DNA from: Taeniopygia guttata
Taxonomy: Eukaryota; Chordata; Aves; Passeriformes; Estrildidae
Assembly: GCF_048771995.1 (NCBI RefSeq)
Contig: NC_133036.1
Coordinates: 16,089,001-16,153,000 of the forward strand
Direction: 5' to 3'
DNA length: 64,000 nucleotides
Shown here: piece after piece, positions 19,463 to 34,200 of the stretch
How positions within the stretch are numbered: the first letter of the stretch is position 1
Layout: each line of letters starts with the position of its first letter
The notes under the pieces: generated by a model
The model's input: the letters and a program-made list of their open reading frames with translations, nothing else
Databases searched by the model: none
Told to the model about the DNA's origin: nothing
Position numbers and translations under genes: made by a program

Positions 19463-22400
19463 CTATGTTTGATTTAAGGTGTTAGCCTTTCCTTACTGAA
19501 TGAGAATAAATATTTTTTTCCCTCTGGGTTTTAAGAGGGACCAAAGGGAGAGTTACTTCCAAAAATAGTCTGTGCTTGTGCAACCTTTAAAAATGAAAAA
19601 TAGATCTTTTAAGAGTAATGGTTAACAATGTGCTCTCATTACTCATTTCTAAATTGCTTTTCTTGGCACAAACATTTCTATGCTGGACCCCTGTTCCATA
19701 GTTGGAGAGAATCCAACCTTTTAACTCTTTGATCAAACTCATATAACTCTTCACAATTATTCTATCTTTGATGGTAACAAGAAACTCCCAAAGTATGCTA
19801 AAAAAAAAATCTCCAAACACACACTTTTGTAGCCCTAAACTGCACACAATATTCAGGGAGTAGCATGTAAAAGTGTTAAAAAGCAGATCTCAGCCCCTCA
19901 GCTAAAGATCATATTCCTGAATGTTTTTCACATGATTCATTAGCTCCTAATATCAAGTGTCATCCCTCTGGGTGAAGGACTTGGTAAGGCACTATTTAAT
20001 TTTTCCTCAATAAAAGTCAGCTGTGTATTTATCTTACAGAAGAATGAGGACCCAGCCCTGTTTCCTGACACAAGAGGGAAGCAGAGATGTCTGTAGGGTG
20101 TAAATACTCTGCCAAGCATGGGGGGTGGCAAGAAGCACAGGTAAGAGAAGCAGGGGTTCTTAACTGCAGTGACGTTTATTGTATCATGACAAAAAAGAAG
20201 GTATTAAATTCACCTTTTAATGCTATGTGGTTGACATGGAAGCTAAGGTAGACTTGTGATCAATTTTCTTTCCTTTTTTTTTTTGGTTTGACCACAAAAC
20301 CAGACAATCCATTCTTCACCCAGCTCTACTAATGAGCTTCTTTTTCTGAGGTTTTGTACCCTCATAATAAAGAACATCTGTACCTTGAGTAAAGCTTGAC
20401 ATTTCCCTGCCTATTCACCAAAGGCCTTTTTCTCTTCTTTCAATGCAGCACTATAAACTCAGTGCCTGGGAAAGAAACCTGGTGGAGTCTCCTGGATATT
20501 CTATTCTGATCACCTTCCATCAATATTTCAGCAGAATTACCCAATTCATATGGTAATCATTTCCTTCTAATCAGTGTTTCCTATGTAACCTTGTTTATTC
20601 ACTCCTACTTATTCCCACTTGCCAAGAAAGCCAAATGAGACTATTGGGGGCATCTGTCTTCCGTGACACTGAGAACAGATTAATCATGCTGACAGCATGC
20701 TAACAAAAGGATGGTTTTCATTAATTAGCACTTATAAATGATTTGTTAAAGGTCACAGGGTGCTTAATGTATTCCTTAGTAAACAGTTACTACATGGACC
20801 AGCCAACCAATAAACTGCTTATACCCAGAGAAAGCTTTTCTGTTGGGCTTAGAGTACTTCTCAACCTTTCTGAAAACCAAGGGTCACCTACTATCCTGAG
20901 CAAAATGCTGATTGCCTAGTCTTGTGGAATTGGAGTATCTTGTACCTCATTGCTGTAAAATCTTTTATATGAGGTTATTACATTTTTATTATTCATAGTA
21001 ACATATCTCTTTTTATTTTGTCTTAATTGTTTGGTCATGTGCATAGGATTGAATTTTTGAAAGGGGAGTGACCATTTTGCAGCCTGCTTGGTGGTGTCTG
21101 GCAAACCATCAGAGTTCAGGTTGAGTTATAGTGATTTATGGTATGCACTGCTCAGGTAGGGTGCTATTAGCAACTTCTTCATTAAGTCTTCCTAGAACTG
21201 CCCTCATGGACTTAGGCTGTAGTCATTAATATTACTGAACATGTGAGCAGGTACAGTTCTGACATTCTGAAACTGTCTGATTTTATTTTAACACTAGCAG
21301 AATTTCGAGTTTCCTGGGGCATCTAATGAAGACTGAAAAATCTGGATTTAAAATTTTGAAAAAAAGACATCAAAGCTTTTTTCTGGTGGGCAAGGACTAC
21401 ATCAAGTCTCCTAACACCCCTGGTATATTAGCAAGATCCAGTAGATGCTACTTAATTACCATGTATTAGCAAATATATTTAATATTTTTTAATATCTAAA
21501 AATATAATGCTGTGCAGGTAAAATTCTGAGAAGGTTTATATGTTTACAAAATTTCTATGAGCCCATTGTCTTTTGTCACAGTGTTTCTACAGCAGTGGAT
21601 AGAAAGGGAAGCTGAAGATGTTTTCTTCATTACCTGTCTGATCTCAAGAGCTCCATGTGCATTCCAGGATTCTGCAGTGTAATCAGGGCTGATCCCAAGA
21701 ACTCAGCTGGATTCTCCACGAGAACCATCCACTGTCATAGGGTTGTTTTTATTGCTGGTCTGAAGTTGATAAATGCTTTCTTACAGGATCACCCAGAAAG
21801 TGTTTTTTAAAAATGAGATTTTTATGTGATAGATTTATACCTTGTAGGGAAACTCCATGAAGTGGCTTGGATACACCAGCAAAACAGCCTATGAAAATGT
21901 AGTCCTGTGCCAGTAATACAAGGTGTGGAATTTGTGGTAAATTTTCACTTTGACTGTTGCTGTAGGGATATGCTGAGATACTTCAGACAAATCAGAGGTT
22001 AAGAAGCCATACAGACTTTTAATCATATACAAATATAGGTAACAAAAATTTTTACCCCAACCATATCAAATGTTGGTAGATTTTGAAAGAAATTTGCATA
22101 TATTTGGGCCCTTTTGGCTGCTCTATTTTAACTCAGGAATAAATAAGAGAATTCAGAATCAGGTTATTTTACAAATATATTAAGTGATGGAAAATGGTTT
22201 TAAACACAGCACATTGCAGATGCCTTGAGTAGTTAGATCTTATAGAGCTTCTAGGCTGTATTATGCAGCAGGGATCCAAATTTTATCCTGTGGCCTGTAA
22301 GTACAGTAGTAGAAAAAAGTACTTTTGAATCCTCAAGAAAAGTCCTAGAAAAGAATGGCCTTCACATGGGTGCATAAGCTGTCAAAAATACTATAACAAT

Positions 22401-23186
22401 TAAATAATGGTAATTGCAGATTTATTGCATTATTTAAGAAAATCTTGCATGTTTAATGGGTAAGGAATAGGAATTATCCTCCAAGTAGCAATATATTTAA
22501 ATATTTAAACAAAATGAGAGAAACTGCTATTTATGACATGAAGGCAAACCTCTATTGTGAAGTTCTGAACAGCCCAAAACAAACAGAATGTTTTATTTTG
22601 TTTTCAAATGCCAGGTGTTAAATTGGAGCATTTGTATGTGCTCTGGCCACACTCTGCTGTTCCCCTGGGGTGTGCTGCCCTTCCCATGGGAGAGGAGGGA
22701 ATGCTGTGGCAGAAAGGAGCTCCTGGCTCCCTCCCAGAGCTCCTGTGAATGTCAGAGCCTGTCTGAGCCTGCTGGAGACAAGGCTTAGCAAAGCCTCACC
22801 CAGCAGAGTCTGATCTAGTCCCAGGCTGGTTTCTTCTATGGGAATGTTCCAAATGACATCTAATATTTAACCATAACTGAGACATTTAGAGGCGAACATG
22901 TCTAGACTAACTGATGTTTTAAACCAGCTACTCCCCGTTTTTCTAGGAGTGTATCACCCTGAACTGCATGTAGTTAAAGAATTACATCAGATTTTTCTGT
23001 TTCATTCAGCATTCTTAACCCATAGGTAAAACTCTTGGCCACCGATTATTCCAGTTAGACTCTGTAAAGGATGATGGTTGTTTTTCACAGGAGCTCACAT
23101 AATCCCAAATTCCCTCCTTAACTTCAGAACAGAGAGGATCCGATCCCTACTGCTCATACTGGAAAGCGTTACCATGCAGTAATATT
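19463..23186. other. Intergenic region between TDRD12 and CLEC3A
   Basis: About 3.7 kb of AT-rich DNA. Open frames are all short and without recognisable protein similarity. TDRD12 and CLEC3A converge here, so their 3' ends face each other. No RNA gene, array or further mobile element was recognised. Confidence 0.6.
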
Positions 23187-23192
23187 TTTAAT
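23187..23192 (-). terminator. CLEC3A: Candidate CLEC3A poly(A) signal (ATTAAA)
   Basis: TTTAAT on the + strand reads ATTAAA on the - strand, about 295 nt past the CLEC3A stop. Inferred from position and hexamer only. Confidence 0.4.
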
Positions 23193-23487
23193 TAAAGTAC
23201 AGAAACAGGAGGTGAAATCCAGCAACTCAAACTGAAGTAATATGCCAAAATATGATACAATGTAGGCCAAAACATAATATATATTCCTGTACATAATGAC
23301 AGTACTCACTAAACATTTTTAGCATACAAGTAGAAAATAAATTAACAGAGAAAACTTGTGTTTCAGGAAAGAGTGAGTTCAAGGCAGGAGAGGGATAGTT
23401 TAACTTACCACCCTCTAAGAGGGAGGGGTTACTAAGCAAAAGTGTGTGTTGATAACCCAAAACATGGCCGTGTTCTTTTGTATGTGA

Positions 23488-26400
23488 TTACGGGATCAGG
23501 AATTCACAAACGTATCGCTTGGCAGTGCGGCACACTTCATCCACCCACTTGCCCTGGGCTGACTGCGACAGGAGGACACAGTTTTCCCTCTTGCCCCCGT
23601 TGGGCTGGGCACGGTCCCAGTTGGAGTACTGCAGAGCCATGCCATTGACATCCACAAACCTCCCTTCATGGACCATGTCAGTGACACCCAGCCAAAACTC
23701 GGCCGCGCTGGGCGCGCTTTTCTTGCCGTAATCGCGAAGGACGTTCGTTTCCTCGCTGTTCCTCGGGATCGCCAACGTCCCCCCCTTGGCTATGCAGTCC
23801 TCGTTGGCTTCATGGAAATGCTTGGTGCCTTCTGACATGAGGTAGCACTTCTTGTGGGCCTTGGTCCCACGAAGACACACTGTGAACAGACAGGAGTTCG
23901 CACCTTCAGTACAAGTGTGGGCCTCAGCTTTCAGTAATGGCTCTCCAAATGATAATTTAACAAAAGCACCTTGAAACTTGAGCAGGCACATCCTTCAGCA
24001 AGTGAAAGGCTCTTGACTCCACAGAGCGGGCCTGAAATTTGGAGCAAGATCAGACTTACCTGCTGGTGGTCCATGTAAGACCCTGTGTGCAGCCAGCATG
24101 TCAGTGTACCTTTGGAAACAGACTGCTGAAATATAACCCAGGCCTGTTCTCAGTGCCCCTTTTACCAAATAGTACTGCTTTCAGCAGTCCTGAAACAGAT
24201 GGAATGGATGAGGTTTGTTTTGTTGGTTATTGGGAAATCTGTATTTGGCTTTATAGTGGAGACATCTAAATGTCTTTTAATACTGGTGATATTTAAGTAA
24301 AGAAAATTTTTGCATCTTATCTAAGCTCAGTTTCTAGCAAGCAAAGGCAGGACAGAAATGTGCTGTATTAAATGTGTCCTGCTCACCAGGAAAATACTGA
24401 TTTGAAATTTGTAATACAAATCTCTGAGTGATTACTAAAACCTGTAGAAGATTGCATATTCACCTCCCTTGGCAATAATTTATTTTCTTTCCAGCAAAGT
24501 CTCCCCCTTCAAACTCTAAATCCAAATAAGGTAAAGTGACTTAAACCTATAAGTGCTTTAAAAAAGTGCACACTTATTACTGAGCTTACAGGACAACCTG
24601 CACCAAATCTTCTAACCATTTGAATTTATAAATCTGCTTCCTTTTACTTCTGCTGGGGAAGTCTTGATGTAAAGTCTGAATGGACCAGAGGGCTAATTTG
24701 GCAGCTGCTCTGTCACTGGAATTGCCTTGCAGAGCTGCTGCTGGGTTGTTCCAGTCTGAGGTCTGTGGGGGCAGGAACACAGGAGGGAATCCTTAAACTT
24801 TGCCTTCCAGCTCTCCCAATGCAGATTTGTGAAAAACTGATTCTCCCAAGAAAAATAACGATGGCAAGGTGAACCCTCCTTGATGGAGTGTTTCTTCTGA
24901 GCTGAGGAAGGTACCAAAGGCCTGGAATAGACTCCTGTAACAATTATTTTTAGAATCCTGCATGTTATTACTTGCAGATTATTCCATTCCTTAAAATCAT
25001 CTTGTACTTATGTACATCTTCTGTCCTGATATTTTCTATAATCTGTTTTTAATCCCTGTCATCTGTTCTTGTAAAAAAATAATTATGTCTCTGATCAATA
25101 GGATATCAAAGTCACTTTGGACCACATCCTATGTCTCAAGTTTTTAGTATTTCCAGTTGTAGTATTCACTGCATTCCTTAGCTGCATTTTCAGAGTCATA
25201 ATTTTCTATTAGGGTTTACTCTTCAAATTTTAATCCTTCCAATGGCCAAAGTAACGAACCTGTTTATTAAATGTGGAACTCTTTAACAAATTTATATTTA
25301 TGGGAAGGATCAGAGAGACTTCAGCAGTGCTGCAGCAATGGTAAGGACTGGATGTCTTTAGGGAAGAAGTATGTGCTGCAAAATGGTGTGTGGCAGCATT
25401 TCCCATTTCACTCTGTGTAGAAAGGAGGCCCAGGAAGTTCAAGCAAAAGAAGAAATCAGATTTTTATGGTGTGTCTTGGAAACGTCCATAAGGTAAAAAT
25501 AGAGCTCCTTTTTTCACTTGTTACAAGGATGTTAACAAAGACAGTCAGAGCTAGGGGTTTGATAGGTGTCCTTTTGCCACATTTGGATTCCAGTTGCACA
25601 GTGTGGGTTATAAATTTAGAATAAAGCTCAAAATAAGTCTTGAGGAGAGAAAGTCTCCCAGTTCTGGTTTCATTTCTAAGCCACTGTATGCTTCCTCTCA
25701 AGCTCCCTCTGGAAGCAATACAAGAATTACTTTAAAACAAGAGTTACTTGTCTAGCACAGGCTCCCTCTTTTAAGAAACTTCTAAAGCCTTCTTATAAGA
25801 CATTTGAAATAAAAATATTTTGTAAAGCCCCAAAAGCTCTATGTAACCCAAGACATAAAACTGAACAACCCAGATATTACCATGCCTAAGGAAAATACAT
25901 TCTGTTTCATGAGAATGATGTCATTTCCTCTGTAATGTCCTCTTGTACATGTTTAAATGCCAGGTTTTATGTCAACAGCTGTGAAAAAGCACAACTGTCT
26001 AGTAGGTGCATGTGTATTTACCCTTCTTATTTTGTTTGGAAATTTCCATCTGGTTATTGAAATACTTAAAGGACTCTGCAGTTGGTCCAGAATATTTCTG
26101 AACTCACAGTGGATATAACTTTGCAGTTTTATGACAACATTCACATTTGAATATATGTTCATATCAAAGCTGGGCACTTATCTCGCTGACCACCTGAACT
26201 CTCAGACCCAGGAGCCCTCATTGTGCTGCCTTTGGTGATACAAAACTCAGAGCTTGAAGTTGTGCATAGCAAAGACAAAAGGAGTTCTTGCTCTCAGTGA
26301 AGAATCACCACTCATTCCCCAGCAGTTGAGACCTGATTTTACTTGAATGCTTCCTTCAGCATTTGCCTGTCTGGTAAAGCCATGGCACACCATGGTTTTA

Positions 26401-28332
26401 TGGAGCTGTACTCTTCAGTCATAAAATCCCATTAAAGAGAGGGATGGGAGTGAAGAAGAGAGGCAGTGGGAACTTTTGAAATCCACTGACCAGCATAAAC
26501 TGCTTTACCTGTCTGCAGTGCTTGTATTTCCTTCAGAGCATTTACTTCTCGCCACAATTTGTCAATCTGGGTCTTCAGGTCATCTTTTTCTGACACAAAA
26601 AGAATATATAGAAATTAACAAATATGTACACAGTAAAAAAAATTAAAATGACATATTAAAATCTGTTTCAAAATATCATGCTGATATTGCTGCATGGCTG
26701 AAATGCTTTTTATTTTTAAAGATTTCTTCTTAATGAAATCATTCCTCTAGAATTTCTATAAAAAACACAAGGGACCCATCTTTACCTTTCCTTCTCATAT
26801 TTATCATGGATGTTGCCCTAAAAACTTTTTGAAATTCATGGATTGTTGCAGCTAATAATTACTTAGTGAGCTGGTATCTAATTTACAGAAAAAGTCCCTT
26901 TTTCTTTTGAAACTGCACACTCTGGTGTATGGGCATGACATACAAAACATAAAGGACACAAGTTGTATTTCTTCAAAGAAATGTTATTTCTGTGAGTGTG
27001 AAAGTTTCACACAGCTCTTGTTTTAGCACAGGGAGTAACAACAAATGAAACCTGACCTGACAGCCTGAATGTTGCAGATGTGCTTGCTGAGCTGCAATCT
27101 CTATTCCCCAGGATTAGCCTTCCTCTGTCCCTCAGTACAGAGAGGGCCTGGGGACTTGAGTCACACAAAATCACTCTGAATCAGCATTTTGTAGCACTTA
27201 AAAAAGCACCAAGAATATGATAGGACAAGAACAGAAGCTAATTTGCACATAACTCCATTTTCATGTCCTCTTTTCCATTTTTTTAAAAAATCATCATAGT
27301 ATCTTGTAGGGCTCCCTGCTTCCCCAAGGCAAAATTCTCTGTTCTCCAATCAGTGCTACTCTGTACTGACACAAAAAATTTATAAGCAGCCTGTCCTTAG
27401 GACACCTAAGCTTAAAACCCTAGAGACCCCAAAGCAGAAGGAAGTGTTTAAAACTGTGAAGCTCCAGAGCAGCTCAATCTTCTTGTACAATTAAAGCCAC
27501 AGTTTTTTTAATTAAATAGGAGTTCAAATACTCTCCATCAGTGAACCTCCATCATACCTGCTTTTATTAGAAATGAGTCTTTAAATTGAATACACAGACA
27601 TTTCTAAACAACATTCTGTGGTTTTGTATTTACTCTTAAGCTTTGCTGTGGGAACTGATGCTTTATCTTCTGCTAATTCATTGATGTTGACCTGCTAATT
27701 AGTTTGACTTGCTCTTTTCATAGTGCTTTTCATACAAGTGGAATAATATTCCACAAAGAGTAGACAGGCATTCTGTTAAAATTAGGAAATGGTACAAAAA
27801 TCTGAACAGTAATCCTTGCAGCCTGAATGCTTCTGCTTGTTTCCCCCATATACATAAATTTCCATTTTTCTGATCTTAGTCAATATAGCTACATAACTAG
27901 GAATGATCAGCCAGAATCCTCTCTCAGCTGTACCTGTGAATTCTAAATAATGTTGACAGAGTGAACAGCCACAACAAAGCAATATATTTGCAGCTGTTAC
28001 ACAGCTCCATTTTCATAATTCATTCTGGCACCTTATTTGTGGCTTTGCTAACTCACATAAAAATATTTAAAAGACAGATATAATATAGACTCAAGTGTCC
28101 TTTATAAATAAACATTTGTGTAATGTTAGTTTTGGTTCATGCAGTGCTGTTTAGAGTACCCAGTAAATTTGCACAGTCTATAGGGTTCGCTCCCTCCTCC
28201 CAGTTCTGACCCAGTACCTTTCACTCTACGTTTGCTGTGCTTCCTGGCTTTGAATTTGGAGGCCTGGCTGATGGTCTGATCCAGCAGTAGTAAGCTTATG
28301 AGTAGAAAAATCCTAAGTCCAGTTTGTGCCAT
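23488..28332 (-). CDS. CLEC3A: CLEC3A, C-type lectin domain family 3 member A (complete, 3 exons)
   Basis: Secreted cartilage lectin of the tetranectin group; family members form trimers and CLEC3A is linked to plasminogen activation and matrix binding. Exon 1 (28332-28218): a hydrophobic signal peptide, LRIFLLISLLLLDQT, then a basic heparin-type patch KARKHSKRRVK. Exon 2 (26589-26509): the trimerising coiled coil DDLKTQIDKLWREVNALKEI. Exon 3 (23879-23488): the lectin domain from VCLRGTKAHKKC to CEFLIP, with WLGVTDMVHEGRFVDVNG, WDRAQPNGGKRENC and GKWVDEVC. Phases are 1 and 1; the 588 nt give 195 residues plus TAA (human 197). The ATG at 28332 matches the human N-terminus (MAQTGL against MAKNGL) in good context. 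Human-like order of domains, no damage seen. Exon 3 is sometimes read alone as a longer frame beginning in the intron; that start is not real. Confidence 0.96.
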
Positions 28333-28434
28333 GTCTCTTTGAAAGACCCTAAGAGGGAGCTCGAAGAGATTCCCTTTAGCAGCTCTGAGAGAGGCCACCC
28401 AGAGCCATCTCAGCAGGGGCTGCCTGAGCTCAGC

Positions 28435-28440
28435 TTTATA
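28435..28440 (-). promoter_or_regulatory. CLEC3A: CLEC3A TATA box
   Basis: On the - strand CCCTATAAAGCTGAG lies about 103 bp upstream of the CLEC3A ATG, so transcription would start near 28405-28410 with a 5' UTR of about 75 nt. A single TATA promoter without a CpG island suits a tissue-restricted gene; that last point is inference. Confidence 0.7.
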
Positions 28441-29370
28441 GGGCGTGGGCTGGACTCCTGCTTACGAAATGTGTTCAGTGCTTGAGCTGCCTGTAGCATA
28501 AGACACCCCCTTGTTCTCACACCCCATCTGAAAGTGCAGTTTCCATTCTGAGCTCAGCTGTCCCAGCCCTGAACACTGCCCTGACTGAGTGCCACAGCTC
28601 CTGATTTAACACTGGAGCCAAAACCTGGGCAGAGCCAGACGGGTGCTTGTGCTTTGCCAGCCTCCAGGAGGGGCAGCCAGAGGATTTCCACAAGTGCCAG
28701 AGGCTCGCCCAGCATGGCTCTGCCCCAGGCTGGTTAAGTCATGACAGTGCCATCACCTTCCACTGAAGCACAACCAGGATGCTGCTTCCTCAAGAAATGC
28801 AAGCACTGCAACTAGAGACCCACACAGAGGATAAATACATTAAAATCTCATTATGAGAGGAATGCATTTATTGGTTTATGAAGAGTTAATAAATGATTGA
28901 TAGTTATGACTGCATTTCTGGTTGAGAACAGAAATCAGCAGGGTCTACTCAGGGGAAAAAAAAGTAGCAGTGCTCTCCCAAAGGTTCCCAAGTTCTGATT
29001 CTAAAGTCAGAGGAAGAGTGCCTGAAGCAGGACAGTGTCTCCCTGGAATCTGGAGAAGTCTCTGAATTTGAATTTCTTTCATTTGCCTTTAGGCTCTGTG
29101 GACTTCTGTGGGGTTGCCTTTAATTGGGATTGCTACGTGAAGTAGAACCTCTCCCTCATTTTGGTGAACGAATGAAATTGTCACAAAAATATTCCCATCC
29201 GTCCCCCTTTTTATTTTTTCTTTTTCCCCCATTAAAAGAGGGTTTGATTAAATGTGGACCCCAGAGCCATTGCTAGGTGCTGGCGGGTGCAGTTCTTGTC
29301 CTTCAGAGCTGCTCTTCCTGACATCCCTTTGCCCTCTCTGCCTTGATTACATTTTGTTCACATTGCTGAC

Positions 29371-29402
29371 TTTTTTTTTTTTTTAAATTTATTTATTTTT
29401 TT
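29371..29402. repeat. T-rich low-complexity tract
   Basis: A run of 14 T, then AAATTTATTTATT and a further T run. Simple sequence in the CLEC3A upstream region. Confidence 0.9.
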
Positions 29403-31173
29403 AAATCAGGACTGTAAGATCAAGGGATGTACTACTTTATTTTCAAAGAGCTGGGATTTAGGAATATGCTGGTGTACAGCATGAATACTTGCTGGCTTTT
29501 TCCAACCCCCACTAAGGCACTTCAATACTTTCAGTGCAAACCACACCTGCCCTGTCTGTCCTGGACACCTTTAAACAATTCCCTGTATTCTCGTAGTCCG
29601 TAACTAGCAAATATCTCATAACCATTAGCTAAGAAACTTTCCATAAATGCATCCTGATATGATCAAACTTAATTCCAGTGGTCCTGCTCCAAAATATTGA
29701 AGTATTTACATCAATTGTGTATGGAAACATCTGGATCAACATTGCTCAGTCCTCAGAGCTGTTTTGGAGCACAGAACACCAGAGATGGCTGTTGTGGGTC
29801 CCACCCACCCAAAACATCTCACACAGCTGCAAATTTCAGTCCATGGTAAATGTAAAAAGGGCTGTCATTCCATGGTAAATATGGAAAAGGCTGGCACACC
29901 AGAACTGAAATGTGAGTTGGCAGAGAGGAAAATCAGGAGCTTTGCAAGGGTCTAGTTCAAGATTTAATCTGTCCTTTAGAACAAGCCCTAAGTTAAGTTT
30001 GATCCATGCTTTATCCCAATGGTATTGGGACATCAGTATAAGTTAATTAAGGGCAGATGGCTGAATCAATAACTGCCTCCAGTTAGTTTTTCACTTGGTG
30101 CCTTCTCAGATCTTGGGGAATTGCACATGAAGCTGATCCTGAACTGCTGCAGCTTTCAGCCTGACAAATTAAACTGTGCTAATTTCATGTTGCCTTGATA
30201 AGGGAGCTGCAAACCCCTGGAGCTGTTTCATGTGGAGCTTCACTGTCCCCCAGGCTTTGGGAGAGGCTGGAGCAGTTGCTGGGTCAACAGAACCTTTAGT
30301 GTGTGTGTTCAAGGTCTCAGTACCAGAATGGATTTGTTCCTGCCCCAAGGAACCTGAGCTTGCTAACACAGGCTCCTTTTCTTCCTGTGAACCGAGTCTG
30401 ACAGAGAAAGATTTGTACTCCACTGGGGCAGCACACAAGTCACTAGAAACAGAGGGATAAAGAAAACATGGATTTGGTATTCTGACAGTTCTTGGCCAAG
30501 AGCCTGAATGCAAACCTGCTTTTTGGAGCACACGGTGTAATGTCCTTGCAAGAACAGAGTTGAAATTCTGATTTGAAAGCTTAATTCCCCTCATTCAGTA
30601 TTTCCTATGAGCATTTTTCCAGTCTACAAGTAGCTCAGATGGACTTCGCTCCTAAAAAGTGAATCACAAAGCTACCCTTGCAGCTGCTGGGATAGACCAC
30701 AAGGGTATAGGGGCTAGAATTCCTCTGGAGTACCCAAGAAACAATTGCCACATTTAAGACTAACCTGTACCAAGTATAGCAAGTGGGGAAACTGGTTTAA
30801 CTTCCTGGGTATGGTGTGTGGGCAGGAGAGCCAGAGAACAGTCAAAGTATGTTGCTGGGAAGATGTAACCTCTCAGGGCTGCTGTGAGGAAGCAGAAAAT
30901 GGAGCCACACAGGAGTAGCACACTCCCTGAAGTGAGTACCTGTGCTGTGTATGGGCTTGAAATCAATATTATAATGTCATTTAGAGGTGGAATTTTTCTT
31001 TTACTGGCACAGTTACAGTAATATAATATTACCCAGGGCATGAACACAATTATACACTGATAGAGGTAGTTTTTCTTGAAACAAATTATTCCACTTTCCT
31101 TATCAGACTATACTATATAAATATAAATATTCTCATTGCTTTAGAGCTGCATCCAGACTAGGATGGGATTGTG

Positions 31174-31213
31174 GTTTTTTTTTGTTTGTTTGTTTGTTTG
31201 TTTGTTTGTTTTA
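31174..31213. repeat. (TTTG)n microsatellite
   Basis: A T run followed by about seven perfect TTTG units and TTTT. Likely polymorphic in length. The open frame through it starts inside the repeat and is not a gene. Confidence 0.95.
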
Positions 31214-34200
31214 TTTACATCACTACAGTAGAACTTGTGCATGCAGACAGAATTGTGGTTTCTCTTGAAGTACTCAGCTCACTTCGAAGCACTCTTGCAG
31301 TGCTCTGTCTGATAAGAAACAGTCAGAGCACTTCAAATCTTGCAAAAGCCAGAATTGCTGTGCTGCAGTGGCACCTGGGGTTTTGGCTCCCATCTCCCCA
31401 CCTCATTCCTTTTGCTTTCAGACAACCAGACCATTCAGAGCATAAACATCCTTTGGTAAAAGGCTTTTTTTCAGTTTCTCCACAGAGACTCTTCAAGGTA
31501 AAACTGTTTCCTTCAGAGACAGTTCTACCTTTATATGCTCCTCTAAACTGGCTCAGGAAAAGTCTTCATACAGCTGTTTTTTCCTCTCCATTCTCAGCCA
31601 CCCCTGGGTTTATGGAAAGAACATGCAATGGGGCACAGAGTATGAGAAGCCAGTGTGAGATGAGGACTGGATGCTGAGCTCCTGAAATAGGTCTGGCTGC
31701 AGATGTACAACAGCAATTGTAAAAAATAGCTTTGGAAAGATTAATGCTGCAGTCTGTTGGGAAGTGAACTGCTCACATGTTGCCAGTAGATTGTCTGTGT
31801 TTTACTGAACCTACAGTGTGCCCCAGAAATAGGAAATGGATGGGCTCTATTTGCTCCTGGAATCAGAGCAAACTCTATTCTCCTTGCAGCATTTCAGTTC
31901 TAGAAAATTAAGCTCAGCTTTAGGAAAATGAAGCCATTTATTTGGGGAGTAGGTAAATAATTATTTGTCCCTTCTACTGAGAATATAAAGAGAAAATGAA
32001 AACTGATTAGAGCTGTTGCCAGACTAAGGAATTGCAAGTGAGGTAATCTGAGGAGCCAGGATGGTCAATTAAAGTAGATAACAGAAAGGTTAGTAAAAGG
32101 GTTTAACACAAAGGTTAGTAAAAGGCTTATCACCTCCAATACATCAGGTTTTATGACTTGGGTAAATGGGACCAACTAGTTGATTTTTATTTGCTTCAAT
32201 TTAACATAGTAAATTTTACAAACTCTTCTAGTCAAGCATTATGTCGTGCTTGGAAAATTACTGTATGCTTGGTTTCTTTGGCCTTGCAAAGTCTTTCTTA
32301 AGGATTTGATCTCAGTCCTAAGAGGCATGAGGCAGGATCATGGCTGACATCCCAACACCAAAGTTATTTTGTGGAAATTTGTATGAACAAACTGTTTAGA
32401 GAAGCAAAGGGCTAGCCTTATGGTATCTGATGTTTATTAATGATATTTCGGGGTTTTGCCATCAATTTGAGTTTTTTTCTGTCATGCTAATTTGGTGTTT
32501 TGAAAGAAAATTTGCTGGTACAAGTGACCTGCTGTGTCTAACAGAATTAAAGGTGGTTCCAGGTTTATTGCAGAACAAGGCTGCCCAGCAGTGACCTGCA
32601 CTGAGTATCAGTGAGTTTTGAAATGAAGACATTCATGTCTTCTTTAGATATGTGATTCTGCTCTCCTAAGTACTTGCCTCACCTTGGCACTGTGGACTGT
32701 TCCTGATTGATCAATAAATCTGCTTCTCAATGTGGTATTTGAGCTGTTACTGCCTACAGGTCCAGTGCTTAAAAAAAAATTTTAAAAATTGAGATATAAT
32801 AGTGTATGTGAACTGAAAAGATGAATCAGGGCAGTATTTTGAGCTTCTGGAATCACTGCTTTTTGTACCTCTTCTTTTGGGGTCTTTGTCACAAAGCATC
32901 TCACAGATGGGCCTCAGCAAGCAGAGAGGAGGGGAAATGGTTTGCAAAATGCAAGATAAAGGCTTGTCTTACATCTACCACAGATATTTAAGCCAAATAG
33001 CATTATCTTGTCTAAGTGACCAAATCATCTCACCTGTATTCCTGTCCTTCTCTTGCAATGGCACTGGATATGGATTACAGGTTGTAAAGCAGAGAAAACA
33101 CAACTGATCCAGGCCAGAGACTCAGAATGCAGAAGAGATTCACCAAATCTACACAAAGCAAGGAGGGAAAAGCCACTGAGCTCTTCTTTTGGTTTCCTGT
33201 TCAATGCACTCTGCACTGACACAGGTCCTTTCTTATGGTGTTCAGGTATCTCAAAGGAATGACCGAGTTGCCAAATCTTTTTACTTCAGGCCTTTAGCTG
33301 CAAAGATAAGAAGGTGCACAGTGTTTTTCTGCCTGTCATTGCCTGGTTTTCTAGTCAGAAAGGACCCCAAAGAAATAGGTGCTTGTTTAGAGATAAATGT
33401 TTTGCTGGATATGTGAAATGTGCACAGAGAGCAAACCACAATCCTTCTCAAAAAGGGGACCTTTTACAGATCAGCTGACTCTGGCATCTCTAAAGATAAG
33501 GGAGTCTAGGAGAAAATTTAAATCAGTTTCTTTGCAGTCCAGGTGCAAATAAAGAGTTGAATGGTGTCTTTTAAAATGGTACTCCTTTGGACTTGGCAAA
33601 GTTTCCACGCTGGAAATTCCTGGCAGCAGCTCAGCTCTTTTAGCCCTCAGGATATGTTTGAGAATGTATCTCTTTCTCTTTTGTAAACACAAATTACCTG
33701 TTGTGCTATTTTTTTCTCCTGTAATATGTGCTTCCAGGAAGGTAAAAACCTTCTTGAAAGTGACCTGAAGACATCCTGAGCATTTAATTTCTCCCTTTAA
33801 ATATTTTGGTTTGATCATCATAGCTGCCCTAATATGAGGTTTTCCAGCATGATCTCAGCAGTTCTGCTCATCCTTATGTGTGCCAGACAAACTGATTTGG
33901 ACACAGCCTTGGTTAGGCACTATGAAACTCTCCAGACAGCCTGAGCTGCACATCCACAGGCTCACAGCAGGTTTCCAACAGCGCAGCTCTGCACTGCCAG
34001 GAGGGCTGGGCAGAGCAGGGATTATGTTCTGGGATGTGTAGATGTTTCTTGGATTTTGCTCATTAGGATGAAAATTCAGACTTGTCAGGAGTGTGATCAT
34101 GTCTGCCTTTGGTGGCTGCACTTCACCAAGGACTTGGAGGTTCTGCTCAAGGGCTGAGGCTTTCTGCCTTGCCAAACCAAAACTTGAGTCACAGGATCTG

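Noticed and set aside
16760-23186. WWOX, the gene expected beside CLEC3A from mammalian order
   Set aside because: No sequence matching the WWOX first exon (MAALRYAGLDD, WW domain) was found on either strand.
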